57,393 nt of DNA from an uncultured Dermabacteraceae bacterium. GTDB taxonomy: Bacteria > Actinomycetota > Actinomycetes > Actinomycetales > Dermabacteraceae. Below the pieces are notes generated by a model. That model had not been told where the DNA came from. It saw nothing but the letters and a program-made list of their open reading frames with translations, and searched no databases. The stretch is from the NCBI GenBank assembly GCA_946223075.1, contig CAMILZ010000016.1:1-57393 (forward strand), in the 5' to 3' direction. The position numbers and the translations under genes are program-made. Shown one piece after another: positions 9,507 through 20,000 of the stretch (positions are counted from its first letter, which is position 1; each line of letters begins with the position of its first letter).

Positions 9507-10328
9507 TTACTTCGAGACGCCCGCGGTGAGGCCCTCTTGGAGGGCGCGCTGACCGAAGAAGAACACGACAACCGCGGGAATCATGGAGAGAATCACGCCG
9601 GCGAGCACGATCGAAATCGAGCCGGTGCCGAGGTTACCTTGCAGCGTGACGAGACCGAGCGGGAGCGTGTAGTTCTGCTCGCTAAGCATGAAGATGAGGG
9701 GGCGGAAGAACTCGTTCCAGTGAAAGTTGAACGCGAGGACTCCCACGATAGCCATGCCGGGGATAGCGAGAGGCGCATAGATCGAAAAGAACGTGCGCCA
9801 CGGAGAGGCACCGTCCACAGCGGCAGCCTCAGCCAAATCCGGTGGGAGGCCCATGAAGAACTGCCTCATGAGGAAGGTGCCGAATGCTGTGGGAATAGCC
9901 GGGAGAATGAGCGCCCATAGGGTATCCGAGAGGTTAAGGCCACGAATAATCATGAACACGGGCACGATCGTGATCTGTACGGGCACCATCATCGTCGAGA
10001 GGATGATGCCGAACAGGATGTTTTTACCGCGGAACTGCATGCGAGCAAAAACGTAGCCAGCCATGGCCGCACTCAGCATTTGACCGAGCGCAATGATGCC
10101 CGTGACGAGCGCGCTGTTGAGGACGAGCAGGGGCATCTTGAGCTGCTCAAAAACCGCCGTATAGCTCGAGAAATCAGGGTTGAGCGGGAAGAAGCTCGGC
10201 GGGTTCGAAAAGGATTCGGCCGCCGGCCGAAGAGAAGTGGTGAACGTCCACCACACGGGGCCGAGAGTCAGAATCACGGCCACGGCGAGAATCAGGTACT
10301 TCGCGATGGAAGCAAATTTAGACTGCAT
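9507..10328 (-). CDS. ABC sugar transporter permease, MalG/CUT1 type
   Basis: 273 residues with about six membrane spans and the EAA loop signature near EAAAVDGASPWRTFFSIYAPL, where the ATPase docks. It forms the translocation pore with the permease encoded just upstream (10359-11243) and receives sugar from the binding protein at 11240-12637. It belongs to the carbohydrate-uptake-1 family. No ATPase gene is in this operon, so the pair probably uses a shared MsiK-type ATPase encoded elsewhere. It is followed by the GH32 gene after a 50-bp gap. Confidence 0.88.
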   Translation of the reverse strand: MQSKFASIAKYLILAVAVILTLGPVWWTFTTSLRPAAESFSNPPSFFPLNPDFSSYTAVFEQLKMPLLVLNSALVTGIIALGQMLSAAMAGYVFARMQFRGKNILFGIILSTMMVPVQITIVPVFMIIRGLNLSDTLWALILPAIPTAFGTFLMRQFFMGLPPDLAEAAAVDGASPWRTFFSIYAPLAIPGMAIVGVLAFNFHWNEFFRPLIFMLSEQNYTLPLGLVTLQGNLGTGSISIVLAGVILSMIPAVVVFFFGQRALQEGLTAGVSK

Positions 10329-10358
10329 TGTTCTACTCCGATGAAGCGTGGGGCGTGA

Positions 10359-11243
10359 TCACTGGTAGAAGACCAGGGCGCGCGAAAGACGGAACTGGAT
10401 AAAGGTGACGAGCATGATCGCGAGCATCAAAATGAGACCGATCGCGCTTGCGTAACCGAAGTCGAGCTGGCGGAACGCGGTTTCGTAGATCACCATGACG
10501 ACCGTGCGGGTCGAATCGCCGGGGCCACCTTTCGTGAGCACGTAGGGCTGGTCGAAAATCTGCATGGCTGAGATCATCGCCATGACAGTCGCGACGAGGA
10601 TCGTGGGGCTCACAAGCGGCAGGGTGATCGAGCGGAACTGTTTCCACCCTGTTGCACCGTCGATCGAAGAAGCTTCGTAGACGTCTCGCGGAATCGAGGC
10701 AAGGCCACCGATGAAGAGCAGGAAGCTGAAGCCGAACTGCTGCCACACGTACACGGCGATCACGACGACCATTGCCCACTGGCCGCTCGTGAGCCACGGG
10801 ACGGCGGGGATGTTGACGAGGCTCAGGAACCAATTCACGACACCGAACTGCTCGTTGAAGAGGTACTTCATGAGGATCGAGACGCTCGCGGCCGAGAGGA
10901 TGAGCGGGAAGAAGAACGTCGAGCGAAGAATCCCGCGAAGCCAGTTCGGCATCTTTGACTGCACGAGGACCGCGAGCAGCATTGCGACGAAGAGCTGGAG
11001 GGCAACGGCGAACACCACGAAGATGGCCGTGTTCATGAAGCTCACGCGCACGGTCTCGTCACCGAGGAGCCTGCCGAAGTTGTCGAGCCCCACGAACTGG
11101 GGATCCGAGATGATGTCCCAGCGAAAGAACGCGAGAACGAGCGAACCGACGATCGGCAGGAGTGTGAAGACCCCAATGCCTATGAGGGTGGGCGCAAGGA
11201 AAAGCCACGTGAGGAGCTTCGCGCCTTTCTGGTGAGCCATCAC
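10359..11243 (-). CDS. ABC sugar transporter permease, MalF/CUT1 type
   Basis: 294 residues, about six membrane spans, with an EAA-type loop near YEASSIDGATGWKQFRSITLPL. The upstream binding-protein gene ends at 11240, overlapping this start by 4 bp, so the two are coupled. It ends 30 bp before the MalG-type partner. Together they make the membrane channel of a CUT1 sugar importer, probably for a fructose-containing oligosaccharide given the GH32 gene in the same operon. Confidence 0.88.
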   Translation of the reverse strand: MMAHQKGAKLLTWLFLAPTLIGIGVFTLLPIVGSLVLAFFRWDIISDPQFVGLDNFGRLLGDETVRVSFMNTAIFVVFAVALQLFVAMLLAVLVQSKMPNWLRGILRSTFFFPLILSAASVSILMKYLFNEQFGVVNWFLSLVNIPAVPWLTSGQWAMVVVIAVYVWQQFGFSFLLFIGGLASIPRDVYEASSIDGATGWKQFRSITLPLVSPTILVATVMAMISAMQIFDQPYVLTKGGPGDSTRTVVMVIYETAFRQLDFGYASAIGLILMLAIMLVTFIQFRLSRALVFYQ

Positions 11244-12637
11244 TGCTCTCCTTCCGAGTTCGAGGCGAGTGCTGCTTTGAGGTCACGGTCGAGGTTCTTG
11301 AGGGAACGGGCAACGCCATCGGCGTTGCCACTCACGGCAACCGAAACGTTCTTAATGAGTGCCGTTTCAATGGCGGCTTGTTGCGGCGGCGCGGGAATCG
11401 GTCCCGTGGTGGGGAAGCGATCGAGCGTGTCGTAAAAGCGCTGCCAGTGGGCTGGTCCGATTTTGCTGTACAGGTTGTCGTTCACCATCGAGCGGCGCGT
11501 GGGTGTCGTGGCAGGTGTAGGGAACTGAAGCTGCATGGCTTCCTTCGAAGCGGAGTATTTGATCCACTCCCACGCGAGATCCTTCTTCTTCGAGGACTTC
11601 ATGATTGCGTAGCCAGCGGCGCCGAACTGGTGGCGCTGGGTGCGCCACTTGGGGAAGAAAGCCACGTCGTACTGGTCGGGGCTCATCCCACCTTCATGGA
11701 GACCTTGGACCCAGTAGCCGCCGGCGGGGGTGGAGCCGATGCGGCCCGAGGCGAAGAGGCCCACGAGTGTGTTTCCGCCGCCCTCCTCGGGGCGCACAGC
11801 GAGACGTTTTTCGATCATCGCGCGCATGAATTCGAAAGATTCGTGCACGCGCTCATCCAGGGCATTGGATTCGTTCCAGAGGTACCCGCCGGAGCGGTCG
11901 GTCTCCCCGGGGTAGAAGGTCTCCCAGATTGTCTCCCCGCCTGCGACGCGTTCTTCGGTGAGGAAGCTTGTGTCGTTGACGTAAAGCCACGGAACGATTC
12001 CGCCGAAAAGGCGATTGGTCCAGAAGTACGGAGTCGCGTCGCCCTTCATTTCCGAGAGCATCGCGAAGTAGTCGTCCTTCGTCCAGTCATCAGCGGGCAT
12101 CTCGAGTCCGTTTCGTTCGAGAACATCGAGGTTGAGGTACATGTTCGCAGCATTGAAGTCGAGGGGGAGCTGGTAGAGGCTTCCCTTGTACATGAATGCT
12201 TCGATGAGGCTCGGGTGAACGTCCCCGAAGTAGTCCTGCATTTCTTCGGCGTCGCGTGCGATGTACTTGTCGAGGGGCTCGCCAAGGCGTTCCGCGAAAA
12301 GCTGGGCACCTTCGGTTGCGACGTAGACCACGTCGGGGGCGACACCGGCAGCGACCATTGTGAGGACTTTCGCGAAGAAGTCGCCCCAGTCCGTTGCCTG
12401 CACCGCCATGACCCGTACTTTCGCACCGGGGTGAGATTCCATGAAGGCGTCGGCAATTTGTTGGCGCCCCTCGGCATCTGAGCTGTTGCCGATGATGAGG
12501 ATCGTGAGTGCGTCGTCTCCGCGCCCTGGAATGTCCATGGCTGAAAGCCGTGGCCAGGTTGTGACGAGTCCGGCGAGGCCCGCGAGTGCGCCTCCGCCGA
12601 GAAGGGCGCGACGGCCGAAACTTGAGGATAGGGCCAT
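11240..12637 (-). CDS. extracellular sugar-binding protein with Tat-like signal
   Basis: 465 residues from ATG 12637, which has a good AAGGGGGA site 5 nt upstream; an upstream in-frame start would add 15 residues with no ribosome site. The N-terminus has a twin-arginine-like signal (SFGRRALLGGGALAGLAGL) but no lipobox cysteine, so it may be anchored or released rather than lipidated. The rest is a family-1 solute-binding fold. It captures the sugar for the CUT1 permeases that follow. It is first in the operon, behind the palindromic operator at 12744-12761. Confidence 0.8.
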   Translation of the reverse strand: MALSSSFGRRALLGGGALAGLAGLVTTWPRLSAMDIPGRGDDALTILIIGNSSDAEGRQQIADAFMESHPGAKVRVMAVQATDWGDFFAKVLTMVAAGVAPDVVYVATEGAQLFAERLGEPLDKYIARDAEEMQDYFGDVHPSLIEAFMYKGSLYQLPLDFNAANMYLNLDVLERNGLEMPADDWTKDDYFAMLSEMKGDATPYFWTNRLFGGIVPWLYVNDTSFLTEERVAGGETIWETFYPGETDRSGGYLWNESNALDERVHESFEFMRAMIEKRLAVRPEEGGGNTLVGLFASGRIGSTPAGGYWVQGLHEGGMSPDQYDVAFFPKWRTQRHQFGAAGYAIMKSSKKKDLAWEWIKYSASKEAMQLQFPTPATTPTRRSMVNDNLYSKIGPAHWQRFYDTLDRFPTTGPIPAPPQQAAIETALIKNVSVAVSGNADGVARSLKNLDRDLKAALASNSEGEQ

Positions 12638-12743
12638 GATTCCCCCTTGTCTCTTCGTTGAGGAGTGAATGGGTGGAGGCACATGCGAAGTCCGTGTTCA
12701 CAGTGGATTTACACGTGTCTAAGTGCTCTTAGTATGCTCGCCG

Positions 12744-12761
12744 CCTTGACACGTGTCAAGG
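12744..12761. promoter_or_regulatory. LacI-type operator upstream of the fructoside operon
   Basis: Perfect 18-bp palindrome CCTTGACACGTGTCAAGG with the central CG typical of LacI-family operators, between the LacI gene (ends at 12801) and the first gene of the transport operon. A second, imperfect site sharing the core ACACGTGT lies at about 12711-12718, 35 bp away, a layout that would allow cooperative or looped binding. Confidence 0.75.
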
Positions 12762-12800
12762 TTGTGGCAAAAATTTTTTGTAGCGCGTGATCCTCTCCCG

Positions 12801-13931
12801 CTACGACAGCCCCGATGGACGCGCGATCGTTTCGCGTTCGACGAGCGGACACGCGAAGATCGATCGATCCGGGACCGACCTTTTCGGCTGCTCAATTTCA
12901 TCGATGAGTGCGCTCATGGCCGCCCGGCCCATCTCGATATGAGGGAGAGCGATCGTCGTGAGTGGCGGTGTGAGACGTTCGGCAAAGTAGTCCTCATCGT
13001 CAAAACCGATCACGCTTAGCTCGTGCGGAACATTGACGCCCGCGATGGCTGCAGCTTGCAAAAGGCCAGCCGCGACGCGGTCGCGCATGCAAAAGATTCC
13101 CGTTGGCCGACGATCACGGGGTTCTGCAAGCACGCGAGAACCCGCACGGAAACCGTCGTCCAACTCCCAGCCAGCCGAGACAAACCGTGGCTTAATGCCG
13201 GCTTCACGACACGCGTCGAAGAAGCCCGCATCGCGTGCCCGCTTGGCGATGACGATGTCTTCGCCCGTGAACATGGCGATGCGCTCGTGCCCCACGTCGA
13301 TTAAACGCTGTGCGGCCCGGAAGCCGCCCTCATAATCATCGGGAACGAATTCAGGAAAGAGAGTCGGCCCGGTTACGGCAACCGTCGGACTTTCCTTCTC
13401 GCGTGTAAACCGCTCCTCAGTCGTGAAATCCGGTGGTGGGGCGGAGCCTGCCGGCGCACGAGTGTTGAAGCAATTGAGGAGCGCGATGGGGACGGGAGCC
13501 GCCCCGGGCTCTACGCGAACGTGGACAGCGCCCATTGTCGCGATCATGAGTCCGTCGACGTCCCTCTCGAGGAGCGTGCGAATCGCGCTCTCTTGGGTGA
13601 TGCCTTCAATCGAGCGGTCCATGCTGAGCGTGAAATACCCATGCTCGTGTGCGGCTTGGTTGGCTGCGCGCAGCATGCGCCCAGCCCAGGGGGAGGTCAT
13701 GATCTCGTCAGAGATGATGCCGATCGTGCGCGTGTGATTTTCACGCAGCGTGAGCGCCGCTCGTGAGCGCGTGTACTGGAGGGACTTCGCCGCTTCAAGC
13801 ACGCGCTTGCGCGTTTCCTCCGAGACTGTTCCCTCTGTACGGTCGTTGAGCACCATCGACACGGTTGCGCGAGAAACGCCAGCGAGTTTTGCGACGTCCT
13901 GCGAGGTTGCGCGCTTGCGTGGGGTGGGCAT
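12801..13931 (-). CDS. LacI-family transcriptional regulator of the fructoside operon
   Basis: 376 residues. The N-terminal helix-turn-helix (SQDVAKLAGVSRATVSMVLN) and hinge are followed by a periplasmic-binding-protein-like sensor domain that binds the inducer sugar. Start ATG 13931 is preceded by an AAGGAG site. The gene lies directly upstream of, and in the same direction as, the sugar-import/GH32 operon, with a matching palindromic operator in between. It most likely represses that operon in the absence of sucrose or a fructo-oligosaccharide. A copy of the interspersed motif lies at 13377-13390 inside this gene. Confidence 0.87.
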   Translation of the reverse strand: MPTPRKRATSQDVAKLAGVSRATVSMVLNDRTEGTVSEETRKRVLEAAKSLQYTRSRAALTLRENHTRTIGIISDEIMTSPWAGRMLRAANQAAHEHGYFTLSMDRSIEGITQESAIRTLLERDVDGLMIATMGAVHVRVEPGAAPVPIALLNCFNTRAPAGSAPPPDFTTEERFTREKESPTVAVTGPTLFPEFVPDDYEGGFRAAQRLIDVGHERIAMFTGEDIVIAKRARDAGFFDACREAGIKPRFVSAGWELDDGFRAGSRVLAEPRDRRPTGIFCMRDRVAAGLLQAAAIAGVNVPHELSVIGFDDEDYFAERLTPPLTTIALPHIEMGRAAMSALIDEIEQPKRSVPDRSIFACPLVERETIARPSGLS

Positions 13932-14024
13932 GGGCGCTCCTTACTCGGTACGAGGCCTGGGCTTCACGTGAGAAAACTGCGGTGGGCATCGAATGCGACT
14001 CGTGCGAGTCTATCCCTCCACACG

Positions 14025-14092
14025 TCAGGGTGAAGAAAACTGCCTGGGTCACTCTCAAAATAGGGCTCTGACGTCGTTTTTCTCCACCTTGA
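14025..14092. repeat. 68-bp inverted-repeat element, copy 1
   Basis: It starts TCAGGGTGAAGAAAAC and ends TTTTTCTCCACCTTGA; the two ends are imperfect inverted repeats of each other. The element is exactly 68 bp, like copy 2 at 37535-37602. By eye 53 of 68 positions agree and the last 22 bp (14071-14092) are identical. It lies in the gap between the divergent LacI and AddB-like genes. It could be a mobile miniature element, an RNA hairpin or a protein-binding site. Confidence 0.65.
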
Positions 14093-14203
14093 GGGGGCGA
14101 GGTCAACGGTGCCGGTTGAGCTGCCGGTGCAGGCGCCGGTTTAAATGTCTCACCCTCGGGATAACGTTGTGGATGTAACGGGAAATGGTCGAGAGGGGCC
14201 CTC

Positions 14204-17011
14204 GTGAAGATTCGATTTGGTTGGCTTGCCGATGGCGCCGCGTGGGCGCCGCGCGGGGCCGGCGCGGAGCGTTCGTGGGACATGGTCGCGGGGCCCCGTG
14301 AACTCGTGGGCGTTCTGCTCACGCGCCTGGGGTTGCTGCATCCTGATACGCCGTATGCGGTGCGTGTCGCGCATATGCAGCGGCTCATGGGCGAGGTCCA
14401 TCACCCGTGGTACGAGCGCTCGAGAGAGCGAGATTCGTGGAATACGGCGCGCGCGATGCTTCGGTTGCGCGATGAAGCACTCGAGGCGGGGTGGAGGCCG
14501 CTTGAGTCGGGGGAGTTTGATGGGGTGAGCCATCCGCGCCTCAGTGCACTCGTCTCTCTGGAACGGGTCATCAACGTGGGCGTTGCGGGGGTTCCCGGCG
14601 CGAACCTTCCGCCGGGTTTTGCCGATGATCTCGCGAGCGTGCACACCGAGCTCGAGGCGATTGTGGATTCCGGTGAGGCGTGGCCGCTTGGAATCGACGT
14701 CATCGAGTGCGCGGAGGAACCCTCGTCGCTTCCCGGGCGTTGGCCCGCGATTTTCGCTCTTCTTGAACGCTGCGGTGTAAAAATCGAGGTCAGGGAGGCT
14801 CATCAACGGGTGCCGGTGGGACTTTCCCTCGTGCGCGTGCCCCAAGAACTGTCCGCCGGTGAGATCGCCGCGCACATCCTCGAGGAGGAATGCGGGGGTG
14901 CGGCCCCCGTGACGGTTCTTGCGGGTCGCGACACGCTCCCGCTCGATCTCTCGCTCGTGCGCCGGGGTATGCCGCCCGTCGCGTATAACCCCGAGGCTGC
15001 GCCGCGGCTCGCCGCGCAAGTCGTGCCGCTTTTTCTCGAGGCAAGCAGTTCCCCCGTGAATGTGCGGGCACTCGTGGAGTTTCTCAGTGTCGAGGTGCCG
15101 TGTGAAAAAGCTCGGGAAGCAGCGGGGGCGGGGCAAGCGTCGGCCCCCGTACTTCCGCGCACGGTCACGCGAGCGCTTCTGCGCGCGCTGGGTACGGAAG
15201 CGGGGATTGATACTCGCGACCCGGAATCGGCTTTTTCCAAGGCCCTCGTGCAGATCGGTGAGGATGCCGAAAACGGCGCGCAAAATCTCGCCATCGTGCG
15301 GGAGATGTGTGCCTTCACTGCGGAAACGCCGAGCGAGGTCATGGAAGTTCGGGACCTCGAGCGTCGTCTCGCATTCCTCAACGCGCGCGCGGAGGCAATG
15401 CCGCGCGCGGCCGGGCCCGCCAAGAGTGTCATTCGCCAGCATCTCACCGCGCTGCGGGATCTTCTGGATCTTTCGGGGGTCGAGCGCCTCCAGGAACGTG
15501 AGCTCAGGGAACTCGTGGCGGCATCGGCACCCTCACCACGATCGGTGCTTGCGCGCCCCTCGGTAACACCGTGGAACACGGCCGTGAATGAAGCCCACGT
15601 TGAAGGGGGAACGGTGCTGTGGTGGGGTGCCGCCGGAGTGCCGAGCCGGCGAAGCGCCACGTGGGGCAAGTCCGAGATCGAGATTCTCGAGGCGGGCGGG
15701 GCACGCATTCTCGAAGCGGAGGCTCTCGAAGCGCTCGAGGTGGAAACGAAGCTCCGTGCCCTCGGCAGCGCTACGAGAATCGTTGCCGTTGCCGCCGACG
15801 TCGTCGACGGTGACCACGCGAGCCTCAATCCCGTGCTCGCTCCTCTCGCGGGAGCGTGGCTCGACGCGAATCCCGATATGAAGGCGCACGACCCCGAGGA
15901 GTCGGACCCGACCCGCCACCGCGCGGTGAGTACCGATGCGCGCGCGTGGGCCTCAGCCCGGATCGACGCCGGTCGCCTCGAAAGGCCTGAGGAACTCCGG
16001 TTCATGCCGCCATCAAGCCTTGCGCGCGAGGTCGCGCCCGGCATGCACCTCATGCCGCACAAACTCTCGTACACGCAGCTCGACACTCTCCACCGCGACG
16101 CCCTCGCGTGGGTACTTCGCTATCCGTTCGGCATCAAGCCGGGCAACGCCGCGAGTGTTCCGAGTGGCAACCGTGCGATCGGCACACTCGTGCACGCCGT
16201 GATCGAAACGCTCGTGAAGGAGGGGCGCGTTCCACCGAGCTACGAAATCCCCGAAAGCACCATCGACGAGCTCTTCACGCGCCTCGTGCCTCGGTATGCG
16301 AGCGACCTCGACCTCCCCGGAAACGAAGCCCAGCGCGCCTTCGTTCTGCGCCGCGCGAAAGCGAGCATTCACCTGCTCTTTCGCACGCTCAGCACCGCGG
16401 GCATCGGCGTGCTTGACATTGAGCACAAGCTCGAGGACGTGCCGCTCGAGTTCACGGTTGAGGGGTCCGACGCTTCCCAGCGCATCACCGTGCCCCTTTC
16501 CGGCTCGATCGACTTCGCCGGCATCGACGAGCACGGTGCACCGGTTCTCCTCGATTTCAAATGGACGAATAGCACGTCCCGATACGCGGGCTACGTTGCC
16601 GAAAACGCCTCGCTCCAGCTCGCGACCTACGCCTGGGCTTACGGCACGCAGCGAGCTGAGGTGCGCGAGCCGCGAACCGGGTACTTCATGCTGCGTCAAG
16701 GCGAGTTCGTGACGAACGATCGAGGCCTCGGCGGGCGCGGCGCGAGCAGCGAAGGTGGATCCCTCGCGCTGTTCGAGAGGTTGCGCGCCACGATCGAGGA
16801 TGAGCTAAGCGCGATTGCGGCGGGCCACGTCACGAGCGCACTCGGGGATCTCGCCCTCGCAAGCGGTCTGTCGAACTACGAGACCGCCCACAAGAAAGCC
16901 GCGGCAGAACTTGCCGAGGCGCGTGCGCAAGCCGGGCGCGTATTCGTGGATCACAACGCCGGCTACAGCGACTACCGCCTGCTCACGGGACTCACGGGAG
17001 ACTACTCATGA
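14204..17011 (+). CDS. AddB-like subunit of a RecB-family helicase-nuclease
   Basis: 935 residues, GTG start with a GAGAGGGG ribosome site. The N-terminal two thirds look like an inactivated helicase scaffold with no Walker A motif. The C-terminus carries a PD-(D/E)XK RecB nuclease: His664 in GTLVHAVIE, Asp770 in GSIDFAG, Asp784 and Lys786 in LLDFKW, and the Q805-xxx-Y809 motif. It overlaps the helicase gene by 4 bp, so the two form a complex that resects double-strand breaks for recombination. Unlike typical AddB, the nuclease region has no cysteines, so the usual iron-sulfur staple is absent. The subunit order (nuclease subunit, then helicase-nuclease) matches addBA operons. Confidence 0.78.
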   Translation: MKIRFGWLADGAAWAPRGAGAERSWDMVAGPRELVGVLLTRLGLLHPDTPYAVRVAHMQRLMGEVHHPWYERSRERDSWNTARAMLRLRDEALEAGWRPLESGEFDGVSHPRLSALVSLERVINVGVAGVPGANLPPGFADDLASVHTELEAIVDSGEAWPLGIDVIECAEEPSSLPGRWPAIFALLERCGVKIEVREAHQRVPVGLSLVRVPQELSAGEIAAHILEEECGGAAPVTVLAGRDTLPLDLSLVRRGMPPVAYNPEAAPRLAAQVVPLFLEASSSPVNVRALVEFLSVEVPCEKAREAAGAGQASAPVLPRTVTRALLRALGTEAGIDTRDPESAFSKALVQIGEDAENGAQNLAIVREMCAFTAETPSEVMEVRDLERRLAFLNARAEAMPRAAGPAKSVIRQHLTALRDLLDLSGVERLQERELRELVAASAPSPRSVLARPSVTPWNTAVNEAHVEGGTVLWWGAAGVPSRRSATWGKSEIEILEAGGARILEAEALEALEVETKLRALGSATRIVAVAADVVDGDHASLNPVLAPLAGAWLDANPDMKAHDPEESDPTRHRAVSTDARAWASARIDAGRLERPEELRFMPPSSLAREVAPGMHLMPHKLSYTQLDTLHRDALAWVLRYPFGIKPGNAASVPSGNRAIGTLVHAVIETLVKEGRVPPSYEIPESTIDELFTRLVPRYASDLDLPGNEAQRAFVLRRAKASIHLLFRTLSTAGIGVLDIEHKLEDVPLEFTVEGSDASQRITVPLSGSIDFAGIDEHGAPVLLDFKWTNSTSRYAGYVAENASLQLATYAWAYGTQRAEVREPRTGYFMLRQGEFVTNDRGLGGRGASSEGGSLALFERLRATIEDELSAIAAGHVTSALGDLALASGLSNYETAHKKAAAELAEARAQAGRVFVDHNAGYSDYRLLTGLTGDYS
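16463..16477 (+). repeat. interspersed motif copy inside the AddB-like gene
   Basis: GGGTCCGACGCTTCC, coding for Gly-Ser-Asp-Ala-Ser. It agrees with the window-wide consensus GGKTCCGACGSTTGCC at all but one position. Confidence 0.5.
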
Positions 17012-20000
17012 CCTTCACCGTCATCACAGCGTCGGCGGGATCCGGCAAAACGTACACGCTCACCACGCGGCTCGCGGATGCGCTCGCGGGAGGCGTGCGC
17101 ACGAGCGAGATCATCGCGACGACCTTCACCACCAAGGCCGCCGCTGAACTGCGTGAACGCCTCCAACTGCGCCTTCTCGAGCTCGGTCACGTGGAGCAAG
17201 CGAACGAGATTGGTTCGGCGCTCATCGGCACGGTGAACTCGATCGCCGGGCAGATCGTTCAGGACTACGCCATTGACCTGGGGCTCAGCCCCGAGCTTCG
17301 CGTTCTGAGCGAGGAGGAAAGCGCCACCATCCTCACGGCGTCGATCAACCACACCATCGCGGAAGTGGAAGAGCGCGAACACGCGTTGCTCGCGAGACTC
17401 GGGTACGAGGGGGCTCCGGGTCAAAGTGCCAGCTCTTTCCAGAGGGAAGAGTCGTGGGCGAGCGCCGTCAGAGACTTGACGAGGCTCGCGCGCACGAACG
17501 CGGTTGGTCCCGCAACGCTCGCGCGCAACGCTGAGGAGTCCATCGCGGATTTTCGCGTGATGATCGAAGCCGCAGGCTACGAGACTGGTCCGGACCAGCG
17601 GGAGCAGTGGAGGAGGGTCTTCGAGGGCTGCCTCGCGGAGCTCAAAAAGGACCTCGATGCGGCTCGCTCGGCCGAGGCGCAGGGCGAGGAGTTCACCCAT
17701 TGGCCAAGCGACGGCGCACCGGTGAAACGCCTCGGATCCACTCTCGGGAACGTCGAGGGCTCGATCGTGACGCTCGAGGCGGCCCACCGCCGCATGAGCC
17801 GAGATATGAGCGCGGTTCCGTGGCGCGAATGGATGGCGCTCGCCGACGTGAGTGGGGTGGTGCCGCCGCGGGGAGGCAAGAAACCCGGGGCGAGGCCGAA
17901 AGCCGTTTTTGCGCCGCTCGCCGCGCTCATCTTCGGTGAAAGCGATGGCGTGGGCGTGCTCGGCAACGAGGCGTTCCTCGCCGATGTCGAGCGGCTCATT
18001 CGTCTCGCGTTTTCGACCGCCGCGCACGCGCTCGAAGCCTATGCCGAGCGGAAGGCTGCCCTTGGCGTCATGGACTTCGCCGACCAGGAAATCCTCGCAC
18101 TCGACCTCGTGGGCGATGGCGACCGCGTGCCGGCCTCGCTCAAGAAACGCGTGCGCGCCTCTCTCAAAGAGCGATTCCGGTTCCTCGCCGTCGATGAATT
18201 CCAGGACACCTCGCCGATTCAACTCGAGTTGTTCATGCGGCTCGGCGACCTCGTTGACGACGTCGTGTGGGTCGGCGATCAAAAACAGTCGATCTACGGT
18301 TTTCGCGATGCCGCTCCCGAACTCATGGCGGGCGTCGTGGACGCCGTGAGCAAGCAGCACGGAGGTTTCGCCGGCGGAAGCGTCGAGGCGCTCACGGATT
18401 CTTACCGCAGCTCCGCGGCACCGCTCTCCCTCTCGAACGCCCTGTTTACGGCCATTTTCCGCGACATGGATCCGTCAACCGTCGCTCTTGACATCCCTGA
18501 GAGGCGAGAGAGGACGCGGCACGAGGGCGGCATTGAAGTGTGGAAGGGCCCAGAAGCCCTGCCGCGCGCGAAGGATTCGGCCCTGCGAAGCTCGATCGCG
18601 ACCGGAATCCACGCACTGCTCACCTCGGGCGCCACGCTCGACGGCAAGCCCGTGAAGCCCGGCGACATCGCCGTCCTCGCGAGGGGCGGCGGGTCGCTTT
18701 CCACCGTCACCGATGCGCTCGAAACTCTCGGCATTCCCACGACGGGCACGGAAAGGGACCTCTGGACGGGCCGCGAAGCCCACTTCATGCGCGCGGGGCT
18801 CGCCTCGCTTCTCGACCCGAGCGATACGCTCGCGCTCGCCGAACTCGTGAACCTCATCCCTGAGCACGCCTCGCACGAGACCTGGTTCCAGGAGCTCGGC
18901 GCGCTTCCCGATCGCGAGGAGCGCGAGGATCGCATGAAAGCGTGGCGTGAGGATGCCTCGCTCGCGAGTCTCGAAGCACTCCGTGCACACGCCGCGCAAC
19001 TGAGCCCGAGCGAAGTCGTTCTGGCACTCATCGACGCGCTCGAGCTTCCCCGGCGCGCCAAGCAATGGACCGGCACCGAAGATCGCCTCGCCGTGCTCGA
19101 GGCCTTCCACGCTCTCGCGCGCACGTACGAAGACGACTGCGCAAGTCGCGGCCGGGCCATGGGACTCGCGGGTCTCGGCGCGTTCCTCGAGGAACACGGC
19201 GAAGGGCACAAGCTCGCGCATAACCCGAATGCCGTCACCGTGGGCACGATTCACGGGGCGAAAGGCCTGCAGTGGCCCGTGGTGATCACGATCGTCCCCG
19301 ACAAGGCCAAAGATGCTCGCGATTCCGTCACGGTGAAGCCGAGGCCCGCGAAGCAGTTCGATGCCGAGCACCCCCTCGAGGGCCGGGGCTTGAGGTTCAT
19401 TCCGCTTCTCAACGACGCGTTCCCGCCCATGGCGAAAGCCCTCGCCCACAACCCCGACGTCACGCGCGCTCGCCTCGAGAATCGCGCCGAAGAGGCCCGC
19501 ATCCACTACGTGGCACTCACTCGGGCGAAGTTCCAGGCCGTGCTCGCGGGTCACAAGGACCTTGCCGAAACCCTGTACGCGCAGTTCTCACCCGAAGTAC
19601 TCAAGGCTGAGATCGCCGAAGCGGCCTCGTGGACGTCCGATCGGGACGACTCGTCGAAGGCCGTCAAAGCACGTAAGGAGGCGCGGGACGCGAGGGCCAG
19701 GTACAGCCTCGCGCTCAAGGAAGGGTCCGACGGTTGCTCGGCTCTCGTCGTGACCGGAGCTCGAGTTCCGGCCTGCCTCCCGGGTGAAAGCACGCCCCAG
19801 TGTGACGGCGACGTCGATCACGAGGGCAAAGCCTGCGAGTGCACGTGCGCGACGCGTTCGTCTTCTATCCCCGTCACGGTCCTCCACCACGAGATGCCCG
19901 GGGAACCGAACGACCCGGATGCACCCTTCGAGCCGTATCGTCAGGAGCGCAGCCCCCTCGCCTCAACACCGGTCGCGGAACCAGCGGGCACGCCGTCGAG

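Noticed and set aside
8209..9552. 447-codon plus-strand frame opposite the GH32 gene
   Set aside because: Antisense shadow; the minus strand has WINDPNG and other GH32 motifs.
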